NCBI RefSeq assembly: GCF_036116635.1
Contig: NZ_CP107995.1
Location: forward strand, 6,944,001-7,008,000
Source of the DNA: Amycolatopsis sp. NBC_00345
Lineage (GTDB): Bacteria; Actinomycetota; Actinomycetes; Mycobacteriales; Pseudonocardiaceae
Direction: 5' to 3'
Length of the DNA: 64,000 nucleotides
Under the pieces are notes generated by a model, which was not told where the DNA came from, searched no databases, and saw only the letters and a program-made list of their open reading frames with translations. Shown piece after piece: positions 16,118 through 23,198 of the stretch. The number at the start of each line of letters is the position of its first letter. Positions within the stretch are counted from its first letter, which is position 1. A program made the translations under genes and the position numbers.

Positions 16118-16914
16118 GCTTCTTCAGCCTCGAGATTCTCCGCCGTCTCGGCGATCATGACTTCTCCTGCGCTTTCGGCGAGGATCTCCCTCGCGGAGTC
16201 GGAAAGGCCGTCGTCGGTGACCACCACGTGCGCCTCGTCGAGGTCGGCGATGGTCGAGATGCCGACGGTGCCCCACTTCGTGTGGTCGGCGAGCACCACG
16301 AGCTTGCGGCCCGCTTCGACGAGCGCGCGGTCGGTCTCGCTCTCGGTGAGGTTCGGCGTGGTGAAGCCCGCGCCCTCGGCCATGCCGTGCACGCCGAGGA
16401 AGACCAGGTCGAGGTGCAGCGAGCGCAGGCTGTGCACGGCGACGGGGCCGACGAGCGCGTCCGACGGCGTCCGCACACCGCCGGTGAGCACCACGGTGCG
16501 CTCGGGCTGGGTCGACGCGCGCAGCACGTCGGCGACCTGGATCGAGTTCGTGACGATGGTGAGGCCCGGGATGGCGTCGAGCGCGCGGGCGAGCGTCCAC
16601 GTGGTGGTGCCGGCGGAGATGCCGATCGCGGTGCCGGGCTTGACCAGGCCGGCGGCGACCGCGGCGATGGCCTCCTTCTGCGCGCGCTGGCGCACGGACT
16701 TCGCCTCGAAACCGGGCTCGTCGGTGCTCTTGCCGACCACGGAGGTCGCGCCGCCGTAGACCTTCTCGACGAGTCCCCGGCCGGCGAGCACGTCGAGGTC
16801 GCGGCGCACCGTCATGTCGGACACGCCCAGCCTCGTCACGAGGTCACTGACCCGGACCGCGCCGGTCCGGCGTGCCTCTTCGAGGATCACCGCCTGTCGC
16901 TGCCGCGCAAGCAC
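16114..16914 (-). CDS. DeoR/GlpR-family transcriptional regulator of galT
   Basis: A 266-residue repressor with an N-terminal winged HTH (VSDLVTRLGVSDMTVRRDLDVLAGRGLVEK, about 20-48) and a sugar-phosphate-sensing DeoRC domain with GISAGTTTWTLARAL, TNSIQVADVL and LVFLGVHG. The GTG at 16914 is chosen because GGGGAG lies 5 nt upstream and the product starts VLARQRQ like the family. It probably represses its own operon with galT and responds to a galactose-pathway sugar phosphate (inference). Tandem repeats upstream may be its operator. Confidence 0.9.
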   Translation of the reverse strand: MLARQRQAVILEEARRTGAVRVSDLVTRLGVSDMTVRRDLDVLAGRGLVEKVYGGATSVVGKSTDEPGFEAKSVRQRAQKEAIAAVAAGLVKPGTAIGISAGTTTWTLARALDAIPGLTIVTNSIQVADVLRASTQPERTVVLTGGVRTPSDALVGPVAVHSLRSLHLDLVFLGVHGMAEGAGFTTPNLTESETDRALVEAGRKLVVLADHTKWGTVGISTIADLDEAHVVVTDDGLSDSAREILAESAGEVMIAETAENLEAEEA

Positions 16915-16930
16915 CGCCACTCCCCAAACC

Positions 16931-16953
16931 AAAGCGCCAATGTAAAGCGCCAA
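16931..16953. promoter_or_regulatory. tandem 10-bp repeat upstream of the deoR-type gene
   Basis: AAAGCGCCAA occurs at 16931-16940 and 16944-16953 (13-bp period), 17 to 39 bp before the start codon and within AT-richer DNA. It is a candidate autoregulatory operator for the DeoR-type protein. Confidence 0.4.
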
Positions 16954-17089
16954 CCGAAACCATCAACTACACAAAATCCTACACGATTCAACATGCCCTG
17001 CACGGGGAGCGCCACTCGCACGGCGTCCCCCGTGCGGGCGAGGTGCGCGGGCTCCCGACGGGCCCAGGGCGCGAGCAGCCCGATACATA

Positions 17090-17126
17090 GGACGCCGCCC
17101 GGAGCCGATGGTTCCGGGCGGCGTCC
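17090..17126 (-). terminator. hairpin after mprB
   Basis: Perfect 14-bp inverted repeat GGACGCCGCCCGGA (17090-17103) and TCCGGGCGGCGTCC (17113-17126) with a 9-nt loop, 37 bp after the mprB stop. It lacks a T-run. Confidence 0.55.
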
Positions 17127-17162
17127 GCGGCAGTTCTCCCCAAGCGGGGCGCGGTGCTGGAC

Positions 17163-18578
17163 TCAGCCGGGCGCGCCCGGGAGCCGGATGGTGAGCAGGG
17201 CCCCGCCTTCCGGGGCGCGCATCGCGTAAACCGTGCCGCCGTGGCGTTCGGCGGCGTGTTTGACGATCGCCAGCCCCAGGCCGGAGCCGGGCAGCGTGCG
17301 GGCCTCCGACGAGCGGTAGAACCGGTCGAACACCTTGGGCAGGTCCTCGTCGGCGATGCCAGGGCCGGCGTCGGCGACCTCGACCACCGCCGTGCCGTCG
17401 CCCAGCGCACGCAGCGAAACCCGCACGAGCGAGCCCGGCGGCGAGAACTTGACGGCGTTGTCCAGCAGGTTGAGCACCGCGCGTTCCAGCCCGCTGTTAT
17501 CGCCGGTGAGCACCCACGGCTCCAGCCGCACGTCGAACTCGATCTCGCCGGCGCGGCGGCGGGCGCGATCCAGCGCACGCTCGACGACCTCGACCAGCTC
17601 GACGCGTTCGGTGTGCTCGCGCGGCTCGTCCTGCCGGGCCAGCTCCACGAGGTCGCCGATGAGCTGCGTGAGCTCGTCGATCTGCCCGCGGATGTCGGCC
17701 TCGATGTCGGTGCGGTCCTCCTCCGGCAGCGTGCGCGCGCCCGGCCGGCTGGCCGAGAGCAGCAGTTCCAGGTTGGTGCGCAAGGAAGTCAGCGGGGTGC
17801 GCAGCTCGTGCCCGGCGTCGGCGACGAGCTGGCGCTGCCGTTCCTGCGAGTCGGCGACCGTGCCGAGCATCGTGTTGAAGCTCTGCGTGAGCCGGGCCAG
17901 CTCGTCGTCGCCGCTGACCGGGATGGGACGCAGGTCGCCGGTGGCGGCGACGCGCTCGGTGGCCGACGTCAGCCGGTCCACCGGCCGCAGACCGGCGCGC
18001 GCGACGGCTGTGCCCGCGCCCGCGGCCACCACGATCCCGGCGCCGCCCACGAGGAACAGCACCACGGCCAGCTCGTTCAGCGTCCGCTTGGTCGGCTCCA
18101 TGGACTGCGCGAGCACCATGGCCTCGCCGTGCCCGGACGGGAGCGCGACCACCCGCGTGTCCGTCGCGACGTCCGTGCGCAGCGACTGCGGCGACTGCCC
18201 CGCGGCCACGGCCAGCTCGGGCGACCCGTACGGCGGCGGCGAGCCGGCCTGCGGGTACGTCAGCTCGTTCGTCAACGCGTTCAGCTGGCCGATCTGCAGG
18301 TCCGCGCTCGCCAGGAAAGCGCCGGGGACCTGCTTCAGCTGCGCCTGCACCGGCGGTGAGTCGACCGCAGCCTGCGCGCGGGCCAGCAGGTTGTCGTCGA
18401 GCTGCTGGTAGAGGTTGCTGGAGACGATCATGTACGCGCCGAGCGAGACCAGCGCGACGGCGCCGGCCACGCAGGCCGCGGCCAGCAGCGTCACCCGGCC
18501 GCGCAGCGAGAACCGGCGGGTGCTCCAGCGGTCGCCGCGCGGGTCGCTGACGTCGACCACCGGAACGGCGCCGGTCAC
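17163..18578 (-). CDS. mprB: sensor histidine kinase MprB
   Basis: A 471-residue envelope-stress sensor. Two membrane helices (about 29-50 and 160-183) flank an extracytoplasmic domain, followed by HAMP (RAGLRPVDRLTSATERVAATG), the H-box VADAGHELRTPLTSLRTN, N-box LLDNAVKFSPPG, G1 VADAGPGIADED, F-box FDRFYRS and G2 GSGLGLAIVK. GTG 18578 overlaps the mprA stop (GTGA family overlap), so the pair is coupled. In mycobacteria MprAB responds to cell-envelope stress and controls sigma factors and pepD; the pepD-like gene is only 2 kb away here. Confidence 0.93.
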   Translation of the reverse strand: MTGAVPVVDVSDPRGDRWSTRRFSLRGRVTLLAAACVAGAVALVSLGAYMIVSSNLYQQLDDNLLARAQAAVDSPPVQAQLKQVPGAFLASADLQIGQLNALTNELTYPQAGSPPPYGSPELAVAAGQSPQSLRTDVATDTRVVALPSGHGEAMVLAQSMEPTKRTLNELAVVLFLVGGAGIVVAAGAGTAVARAGLRPVDRLTSATERVAATGDLRPIPVSGDDELARLTQSFNTMLGTVADSQERQRQLVADAGHELRTPLTSLRTNLELLLSASRPGARTLPEEDRTDIEADIRGQIDELTQLIGDLVELARQDEPREHTERVELVEVVERALDRARRRAGEIEFDVRLEPWVLTGDNSGLERAVLNLLDNAVKFSPPGSLVRVSLRALGDGTAVVEVADAGPGIADEDLPKVFDRFYRSSEARTLPGSGLGLAIVKHAAERHGGTVYAMRAPEGGALLTIRLPGAPG

Positions 18579-19267
18579 GGCGGGGTCTCGCGCAGGACGT
18601 ACCCCACTCCCCGCACCGTGTGGATCAGCCTCGGCTCCCCGTCCGCCTCCGTCTTGCGGCGCAAGTAACCGACGTAGACCTCCAGCGCGTTGCCCGACGT
18701 CGGGAAGTCGTAACCCCATACTTCCTCCAGAATCCTTCCCCGCGTCAGCACGTGCTTGGGGTACGAGAGAAACAGTTCGAGCAGCGCGAACTCGGTCCGG
18801 GTGAGGCTGATCTCGCGGCCGCCGCGGCGGACCTCGCGGGTGCCCGGGTCCAGCGTCAGGTCGGCGAACGACAGCACCTCCGACGTCTCGCCCGGCTCGT
18901 TGTCCGGAACGGCGCGGCGCAGCAGCGCTCGCAGCCGGGCCAGCAACTCCTCCAGTGCGAACGGCTTGGGCAGGTAGTCGTCGGCGCCGGCGTCGAGGCC
19001 GGAGACCCGGTCGGAGACGGTGTCGCGGGCGGTCAGCACGAGGATCGGCAGGTCGTCGCCGGTGCTGCGCAGGCGGCGCGCCACCTCGAGCCCGTCGAGG
19101 CGCGGCATCATCACGTCGAGCACCATCGCGTCCGGCCGGTTCGCGATGATCGCTTCCAGGGCCTGCGCACCGTCACTGGCGAGTTCTACCTGGTAGCCGT
19201 TGAACTCCAGGGATCGCCTGAGCGATTCACGGACGGCGCGGTCGTCGTCCACCACAAGGATGCGCAT
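18575..19267 (-). CDS. mprA: response regulator MprA
   Basis: A 230-residue OmpR-family regulator almost identical along its length to mycobacterial MprA: RILVVDDDRAVRESLRRSL at the start, MVLDVMMPRLDG with the phosphoacceptor Asp, DDYLPKPFALEELLARLRAL and the winged-helix end GNALEVYVGYLRRKTEADG then HTVRGVGYVLRETPP. It forms an operon with mprB. Three 11-bp direct repeats 22-54 bp upstream are a candidate autoregulatory box. Confidence 0.96.
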   Translation of the reverse strand: MRILVVDDDRAVRESLRRSLEFNGYQVELASDGAQALEAIIANRPDAMVLDVMMPRLDGLEVARRLRSTGDDLPILVLTARDTVSDRVSGLDAGADDYLPKPFALEELLARLRALLRRAVPDNEPGETSEVLSFADLTLDPGTREVRRGGREISLTRTEFALLELFLSYPKHVLTRGRILEEVWGYDFPTSGNALEVYVGYLRRKTEADGEPRLIHTVRGVGYVLRETPP

Positions 19268-19288
19268 GGCGTCAGTCTTACGCAGCGT

Positions 19289-19321
19289 GCTGAGACTCGC
19301 CTAAGAACACACTCAGAACAC
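19289..19321 (-). promoter_or_regulatory. three tandem 11-bp repeats upstream of mprA
   Basis: On the - strand GTGTTCTGAGT (19321-19311), GTGTTCTTAGG (19310-19300) and CGAGTCTCAGC (19299-19289, diverged) follow each other at exact 11-bp spacing before the mprA start (19267). OmpR-family regulators bind such head-to-tail repeats, and MprA autoregulates in mycobacteria, so this is the likely MprA box. Confidence 0.5.
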
Positions 19322-19329
19322 ACAAAGGA

Positions 19330-19956
19330 TTAGTCACGTTCCGGTTCCGGACCGGGCGGCCGGGCCACCGGCGCGTTCCAGTGCCGCCACAGCGCGAGCA
19401 TGCGGACGGCGACCACGGCGGCGGCCGCCACGATCGTGACGGGCCCGGCCGGCAGTCGCAGAGCGTGGCCGATGCCGACCAGCACCGCTCCGGCCAGCGC
19501 GGCGACCGCGTAGATCTCCTTGCGCAGGACCAGCGGGATCTCGCGCAGCAGCAGGTCACGCACGGCGCCGCCGCCGATGCCGTTGGTCATGCCGATCAGG
19601 CACGCGGCGTACACGGTGGCGCCGGAGTTGAGCGCGATCGTCGTTCCGCTGGTGGCGACGACGCCCAGCCCCAGCGCGTCGGCGAGCAGCACGGCGCGCC
19701 GCAGCCGCGCGACCTGCGGGTGGAACGCGAACACGACCAGCGCCGTGGCCGCGCACACGGCGAGGTACGGCCAGTTGCGCAGCGTGGTCGGCGGGTGGAT
19801 GCCCAGCAGCACGTCGCGGATGACGCCGCCGCCGAGGGCCGTGGTGAGGCCGACGACGACCACGCCGAACACGTCGAGCCGCGCCCGCACCGCGGCGAGC
19901 GCTCCCGACGCCGCGAACGCCACGAGCCCCAGGAACTCGAGCGCGGTGAGCGCCAT
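19330..19956 (-). CDS. TRIC/UPF0126-family cation channel-like membrane protein
   Basis: A 208-residue protein with seven hydrophobic segments and the internal duplication of the family: LVAFAASGALAAVRARLDVFG and GLTTALGGGVIRDVLLG in the first half, then VVATSGTTIALNSG and GMTNGIGGGAVRDLLLREIP in the second. The repeated GGG-x-RD motifs line the pore in prokaryotic TRIC channels. ATG 19956 directly abuts the stop of the NarL-type regulator gene, so they share an operon. Confidence 0.9.
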   Translation of the reverse strand: MALTALEFLGLVAFAASGALAAVRARLDVFGVVVVGLTTALGGGVIRDVLLGIHPPTTLRNWPYLAVCAATALVVFAFHPQVARLRRAVLLADALGLGVVATSGTTIALNSGATVYAACLIGMTNGIGGGAVRDLLLREIPLVLRKEIYAVAALAGAVLVGIGHALRLPAGPVTIVAAAAVVAVRMLALWRHWNAPVARPPGPEPERD

Positions 19957-20610
19957 CTACTGGTCGAGCAGCCCGCCGCGGTAGGCCAGGAGCGCGGCCT
20001 GCACGCGGTTGGCGGCGCCGATCTTGGAGAGCACGGCGGAGACGTATCCCTTGACCGTGGCCTCCGAGAGGTGCAGCCGCCCGCCGATCTCCGCGTTGGA
20101 CAGCCCCTGCCCGATCAGCGCGACGACCTCCCGCTCGCGTTCCGAAAGGGAGGCGAGCAGCTTGCGCGCCGGCTGGGCGGCGCGCTGCTCGTCGCGGTGG
20201 GTCTGCACCATCCGCGCGGCCACCCCGGGATCGAGGACGGCACCGCCTTTGGCCAGGTCACGCACGGCGCGCAGCAACGCGGCGGGGTCGATGTCCTTCA
20301 GCAGGAAGCCGTTGGCGCCGAGCCGCAGCGCGAGGCTGACGTACTCGTCGATGTCGAAGGTGGTCAGCATCGCGACGGTGGGCGGGTCGGGCAGCGCGAG
20401 GATGGCCCGCAGCGCCCGGATGCCGTCGTCGGGGGCCCGCATCTTGATGTCCAGCAGAGCCACGTCCGGGTGATACCGACGGGCGACCTCCACCGCGGAT
20501 CTGCCGTCGCTCGCCTCACCCACGATCTCGATGTCCGCAGCTCCGGACATCATGGCGCGCAGCCCCGAACGAACCAGTTCCTCGTCGTCGGCGAACATGA
20601 GCTTGATCAA
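19957..20610 (-). CDS. NarL/FixJ-family response regulator, no adjacent kinase
   Basis: A 217-residue regulator with a receiver (FADDEELVRSGLRAMM, phosphoacceptor in VALLDIKM, K in FLLKDIDP) and a LuxR-type HTH (LSEREREVVALIGQGLSNAEIG). The TTG at 20610 is chosen because GAGGG lies 6 nt upstream and the usual start IKLMFADDEE follows. No histidine kinase is adjacent in this window; the tRNA and island lie directly upstream, so its kinase may be elsewhere or may have been displaced. It is cotranscribed with the TRIC-like gene. Confidence 0.88.
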   Translation of the reverse strand: MIKLMFADDEELVRSGLRAMMSGAADIEIVGEASDGRSAVEVARRYHPDVALLDIKMRAPDDGIRALRAILALPDPPTVAMLTTFDIDEYVSLALRLGANGFLLKDIDPAALLRAVRDLAKGGAVLDPGVAARMVQTHRDEQRAAQPARKLLASLSEREREVVALIGQGLSNAEIGGRLHLSEATVKGYVSAVLSKIGAANRVQAALLAYRGGLLDQ

Positions 20611-20848
20611 CGAAGCCCTCCGGCAGCCGGTGGTGGAGGCGGCTCCCCGCATCCCGTTAAGGAAGATTACCTACTGTTGTTCAGGGATTCGAAACCAGAC
20701 ACGACCAGGTGATGGGGCTGGTCCGCATGGGCGCCCGTGTGGCCAGGTCCAGCCCGCCGAGGGTCACCCACATGGGCGACTACTTGGGTCGCGTGCCCTC
20801 CTGCCCCACGCCGGCGCCGCACCCGGTAGTCTTCGGGTGGCTACACAT

Positions 20849-20924
20849 GCCCTCGTAGCTCAGGGGATAGAGCACCGCTCTCCTAAAGCGGGTGTCGCAA
20901 GTTCGAATCTTGCCGGGGGCACCA
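20849..20924 (+). tRNA. tRNA-Arg(CCT)
   Basis: Full cloverleaf. Acceptor GCCCTCG (20849-20855) pairs with CGGGGGC (20914-20920, one T-G pair). The D arm is GCTC...GAGC, anticodon stem CCGCT/AGCGG with loop CTCCTAA giving anticodon CCT (reads AGG), and the T arm GCAAG-TTCGAAT-CTTGC. Discriminator A and encoded CCA follow (20921-20924). It is single copy here, and an accessory island begins just downstream, so it may have served as an integration site. Confidence 0.96.
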
Positions 20925-21008
20925 GGTCAGGATCGCCTTGACGACGACTGGCGGCGGCTTCCAGCCAGTTCGTGACCCCATTGCTGACCCGAAGCCGCCG
21001 TGCCGGAA

Positions 21009-23198
21009 CTACTGCCGTGGCAACGCGGCCAGGAAGCGGCTTGGTGTGCCGTACCAGAAAATCGCCAGCTGATCACGGGCACGAGTGGCTGCAACGAACA
21101 GTAGCGAACGATCCCGCTGGAGCTGACGCCGGAACCGGGTCGGATCCTCGGCACGCATCCGGTCAATGCTCGATCGCGGGATCAGCCCCTCGGAGGCTCC
21201 CGCGATGATGATCCGTTGGAACTCGAGGCCCTTGAATCGATGCATCGTGCCGATCGAGACCCCGTCGGTTCCCTTCGGACCGTCCGGAGTCAGCTCGATC
21301 GTCGGCTGCCCTGCCTCCGCCAGCATTTTCGATATCCGAGTAACGAGATCCCTGGTCGGCACGCACACCGCCAGTCCTTCTGTCCCGCCGGCTGCGGACC
21401 ACTCGGCCACTTGTTCGACCACCGCATCGAGCTCATCGGCCAAGGTCGCGAATCCCTGAAACGACGGGTTGGGGCCCCTGAGCACCGACCGGTATCCTTC
21501 GAGCCCATCGATGCCACCGTCGAGGTCGTCGTAACTCTGACCATCCATGATCGTCATCGCTGAGGCGAGAATCTGCCGGCTGGTTCGATAGTTCAGCGTC
21601 AGCTTGGAGGACCGGCCGCGGATGTTGACGCCGAGGCTGCCGAGGCTCACAACGCTGTCGTAGATTCGCTGATGGGTGTCCCCGGCACAGAAGATGTCAT
21701 TCCGGTCGTCCGCAACCATCGCCCGCAGCATCTTCCAGTGCGCACCATGGAGGTCCTGCGCTTCGTCGACCACGACATGGCGGTAACGGAAGCTACTGCC
21801 GCCGCCGGGACTGTCACCTGCACGGGTCCGGGCCGCCCGTTCGGCTTCCAGACGCGCCGCGTACGCCGCGATCGCATTGTGGGTCGTCCAGTTCCGGTCG
21901 TCGAGCCGTTTTTCGAACTGCTCGGCAAGCTGCCAGACGTTCTTGCGGTCAGTTCGGGTGAGCCTGCGTCCTCGACCGGCCCGCCTGGCCTGCGCGTACT
22001 CGCCGAAGGAATTCAACGCCTGCCCAAGGATTACCTGCGACCATTCCTCGGCCAGGAAGTCGGCATCCCACGCCGTAGTACCTGTCTCGAATACCAAGGA
22101 CTGCCATTCGGCGACAGCTTGCTGGTCGGTGATGATGTCCTGCCTGGCGAACGCGTCCGAGGAATCGACGACCCGCCGTGCCAGCTTACTGATGTTGACC
22201 ACATCGACGCGTCGCTCGATTTCGGGCCCGCCCAGGTCGACCAGCTTGGCCCGCAGGTCGGCGGCCAGATTCCGGGTGAACGTGGTGAGCAGGATGGGCC
22301 GGTCGTCACCCGGTGGGAGCTGAGCGGCCAAGTGAGCTACCCGGTGCAATGCGACAACGGTCTTCCCAGTGCCGGGGCCGCCGGTGACCCGCGCCGGACC
22401 GCTGTAGTCCCGCGTCACCAGCTTCCGCTGGGTGGGATGCAAGAAGATCTTCCAGTGCGGGAAGTCCCCCTGCAAAGCGGTCTCGATGGCCTTGTCGTCA
22501 GTCGTCACCTGAGTGGCCGGCCGATCGAGTGCGGCGGCGAAGTCGTCAAGGTCGACTGCGTCGGTGACCGCCAGCGAGGCCACCACGTGCTGCCGGACGT
22601 CGTCAATCGACATTCCGTCGTACAACGCGAGCAGGATTTCACCGGTCAGGCGCGGCGCGTACTCGACCAACCCGAGCAGTTCCTCCTCGGTGGTCAGCTT
22701 GGCCACGATGGGCACGAGTGCCTCGGCGACGCCGAGTTCGACCAGCTCATCCCGAATGTGACCAGCGAACAGCGGACGTTCCGCGGTCAGCTGGGGAACC
22801 TTTGCCCGCTGGGCACCAATGCTGCTCTCGACCGCGACTATGTCCACGAACTCGATACCACCGGTGACCGGGTTGACGCTGTAGGCGAACTCGCTGGCAA
22901 GCCGTTCCAGCGTCTCCAGGTCGTCGTAGGACTCACTGCGGTGTGCCACCGTCAGCAGCAGCCATTCGCTGTCCCGGACGTGGCTGAGAATCGCCCGATA
23001 GTCCTTGGTGACCCTGGCCGAGAACAACGGCGATCCGGAAAGCCTCTTGAGCCGCAGACCGTGCCCGGTCGGATCACGCCGGAACTTCTTGAGGAAATCG
23101 TAGATCGCGCCCTTGGCGGACCGATCCATGTCCTTCTCGATCGCCTTGTCGGCCTTGTCCAGCATCCTCAAAGTTACCGTGACCGGCTGACCATTCAT
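21009..23198 (-). CDS. UvrD/Rep-family helicase with RelE/ParE-like N-terminal domain
   Basis: A 729-residue SF1 helicase, last gene of the defence-type operon. Residues about 24-95 (SAKGAIYDFLKKF, LKRLSGSPLFSARVTKDYRAI, WLLLTVAHRSESYDDLE) have the pattern of a RelE/ParE mRNA-interferase fold. The helicase follows: Walker A GGPGTGKTVVALHR (about 275-290), Walker B VVVDEAQDLHG, LTLNYRTSRQI (motif IV), MHRFKGLEFQRIII (motif V) and VAATRARDQLAIF (motif VI). ATG 23198 overlaps the stop of the DEAD/DUF1998 gene by 4 nt. It takes the end position where DISARM loci carry other components. Helicase identity is certain; the toxin-like domain is by pattern only. Confidence 0.9.
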   Translation of the reverse strand: MNGQPVTVTLRMLDKADKAIEKDMDRSAKGAIYDFLKKFRRDPTGHGLRLKRLSGSPLFSARVTKDYRAILSHVRDSEWLLLTVAHRSESYDDLETLERLASEFAYSVNPVTGGIEFVDIVAVESSIGAQRAKVPQLTAERPLFAGHIRDELVELGVAEALVPIVAKLTTEEELLGLVEYAPRLTGEILLALYDGMSIDDVRQHVVASLAVTDAVDLDDFAAALDRPATQVTTDDKAIETALQGDFPHWKIFLHPTQRKLVTRDYSGPARVTGGPGTGKTVVALHRVAHLAAQLPPGDDRPILLTTFTRNLAADLRAKLVDLGGPEIERRVDVVNISKLARRVVDSSDAFARQDIITDQQAVAEWQSLVFETGTTAWDADFLAEEWSQVILGQALNSFGEYAQARRAGRGRRLTRTDRKNVWQLAEQFEKRLDDRNWTTHNAIAAYAARLEAERAARTRAGDSPGGGSSFRYRHVVVDEAQDLHGAHWKMLRAMVADDRNDIFCAGDTHQRIYDSVVSLGSLGVNIRGRSSKLTLNYRTSRQILASAMTIMDGQSYDDLDGGIDGLEGYRSVLRGPNPSFQGFATLADELDAVVEQVAEWSAAGGTEGLAVCVPTRDLVTRISKMLAEAGQPTIELTPDGPKGTDGVSIGTMHRFKGLEFQRIIIAGASEGLIPRSSIDRMRAEDPTRFRRQLQRDRSLLFVAATRARDQLAIFWYGTPSRFLAALPRQ

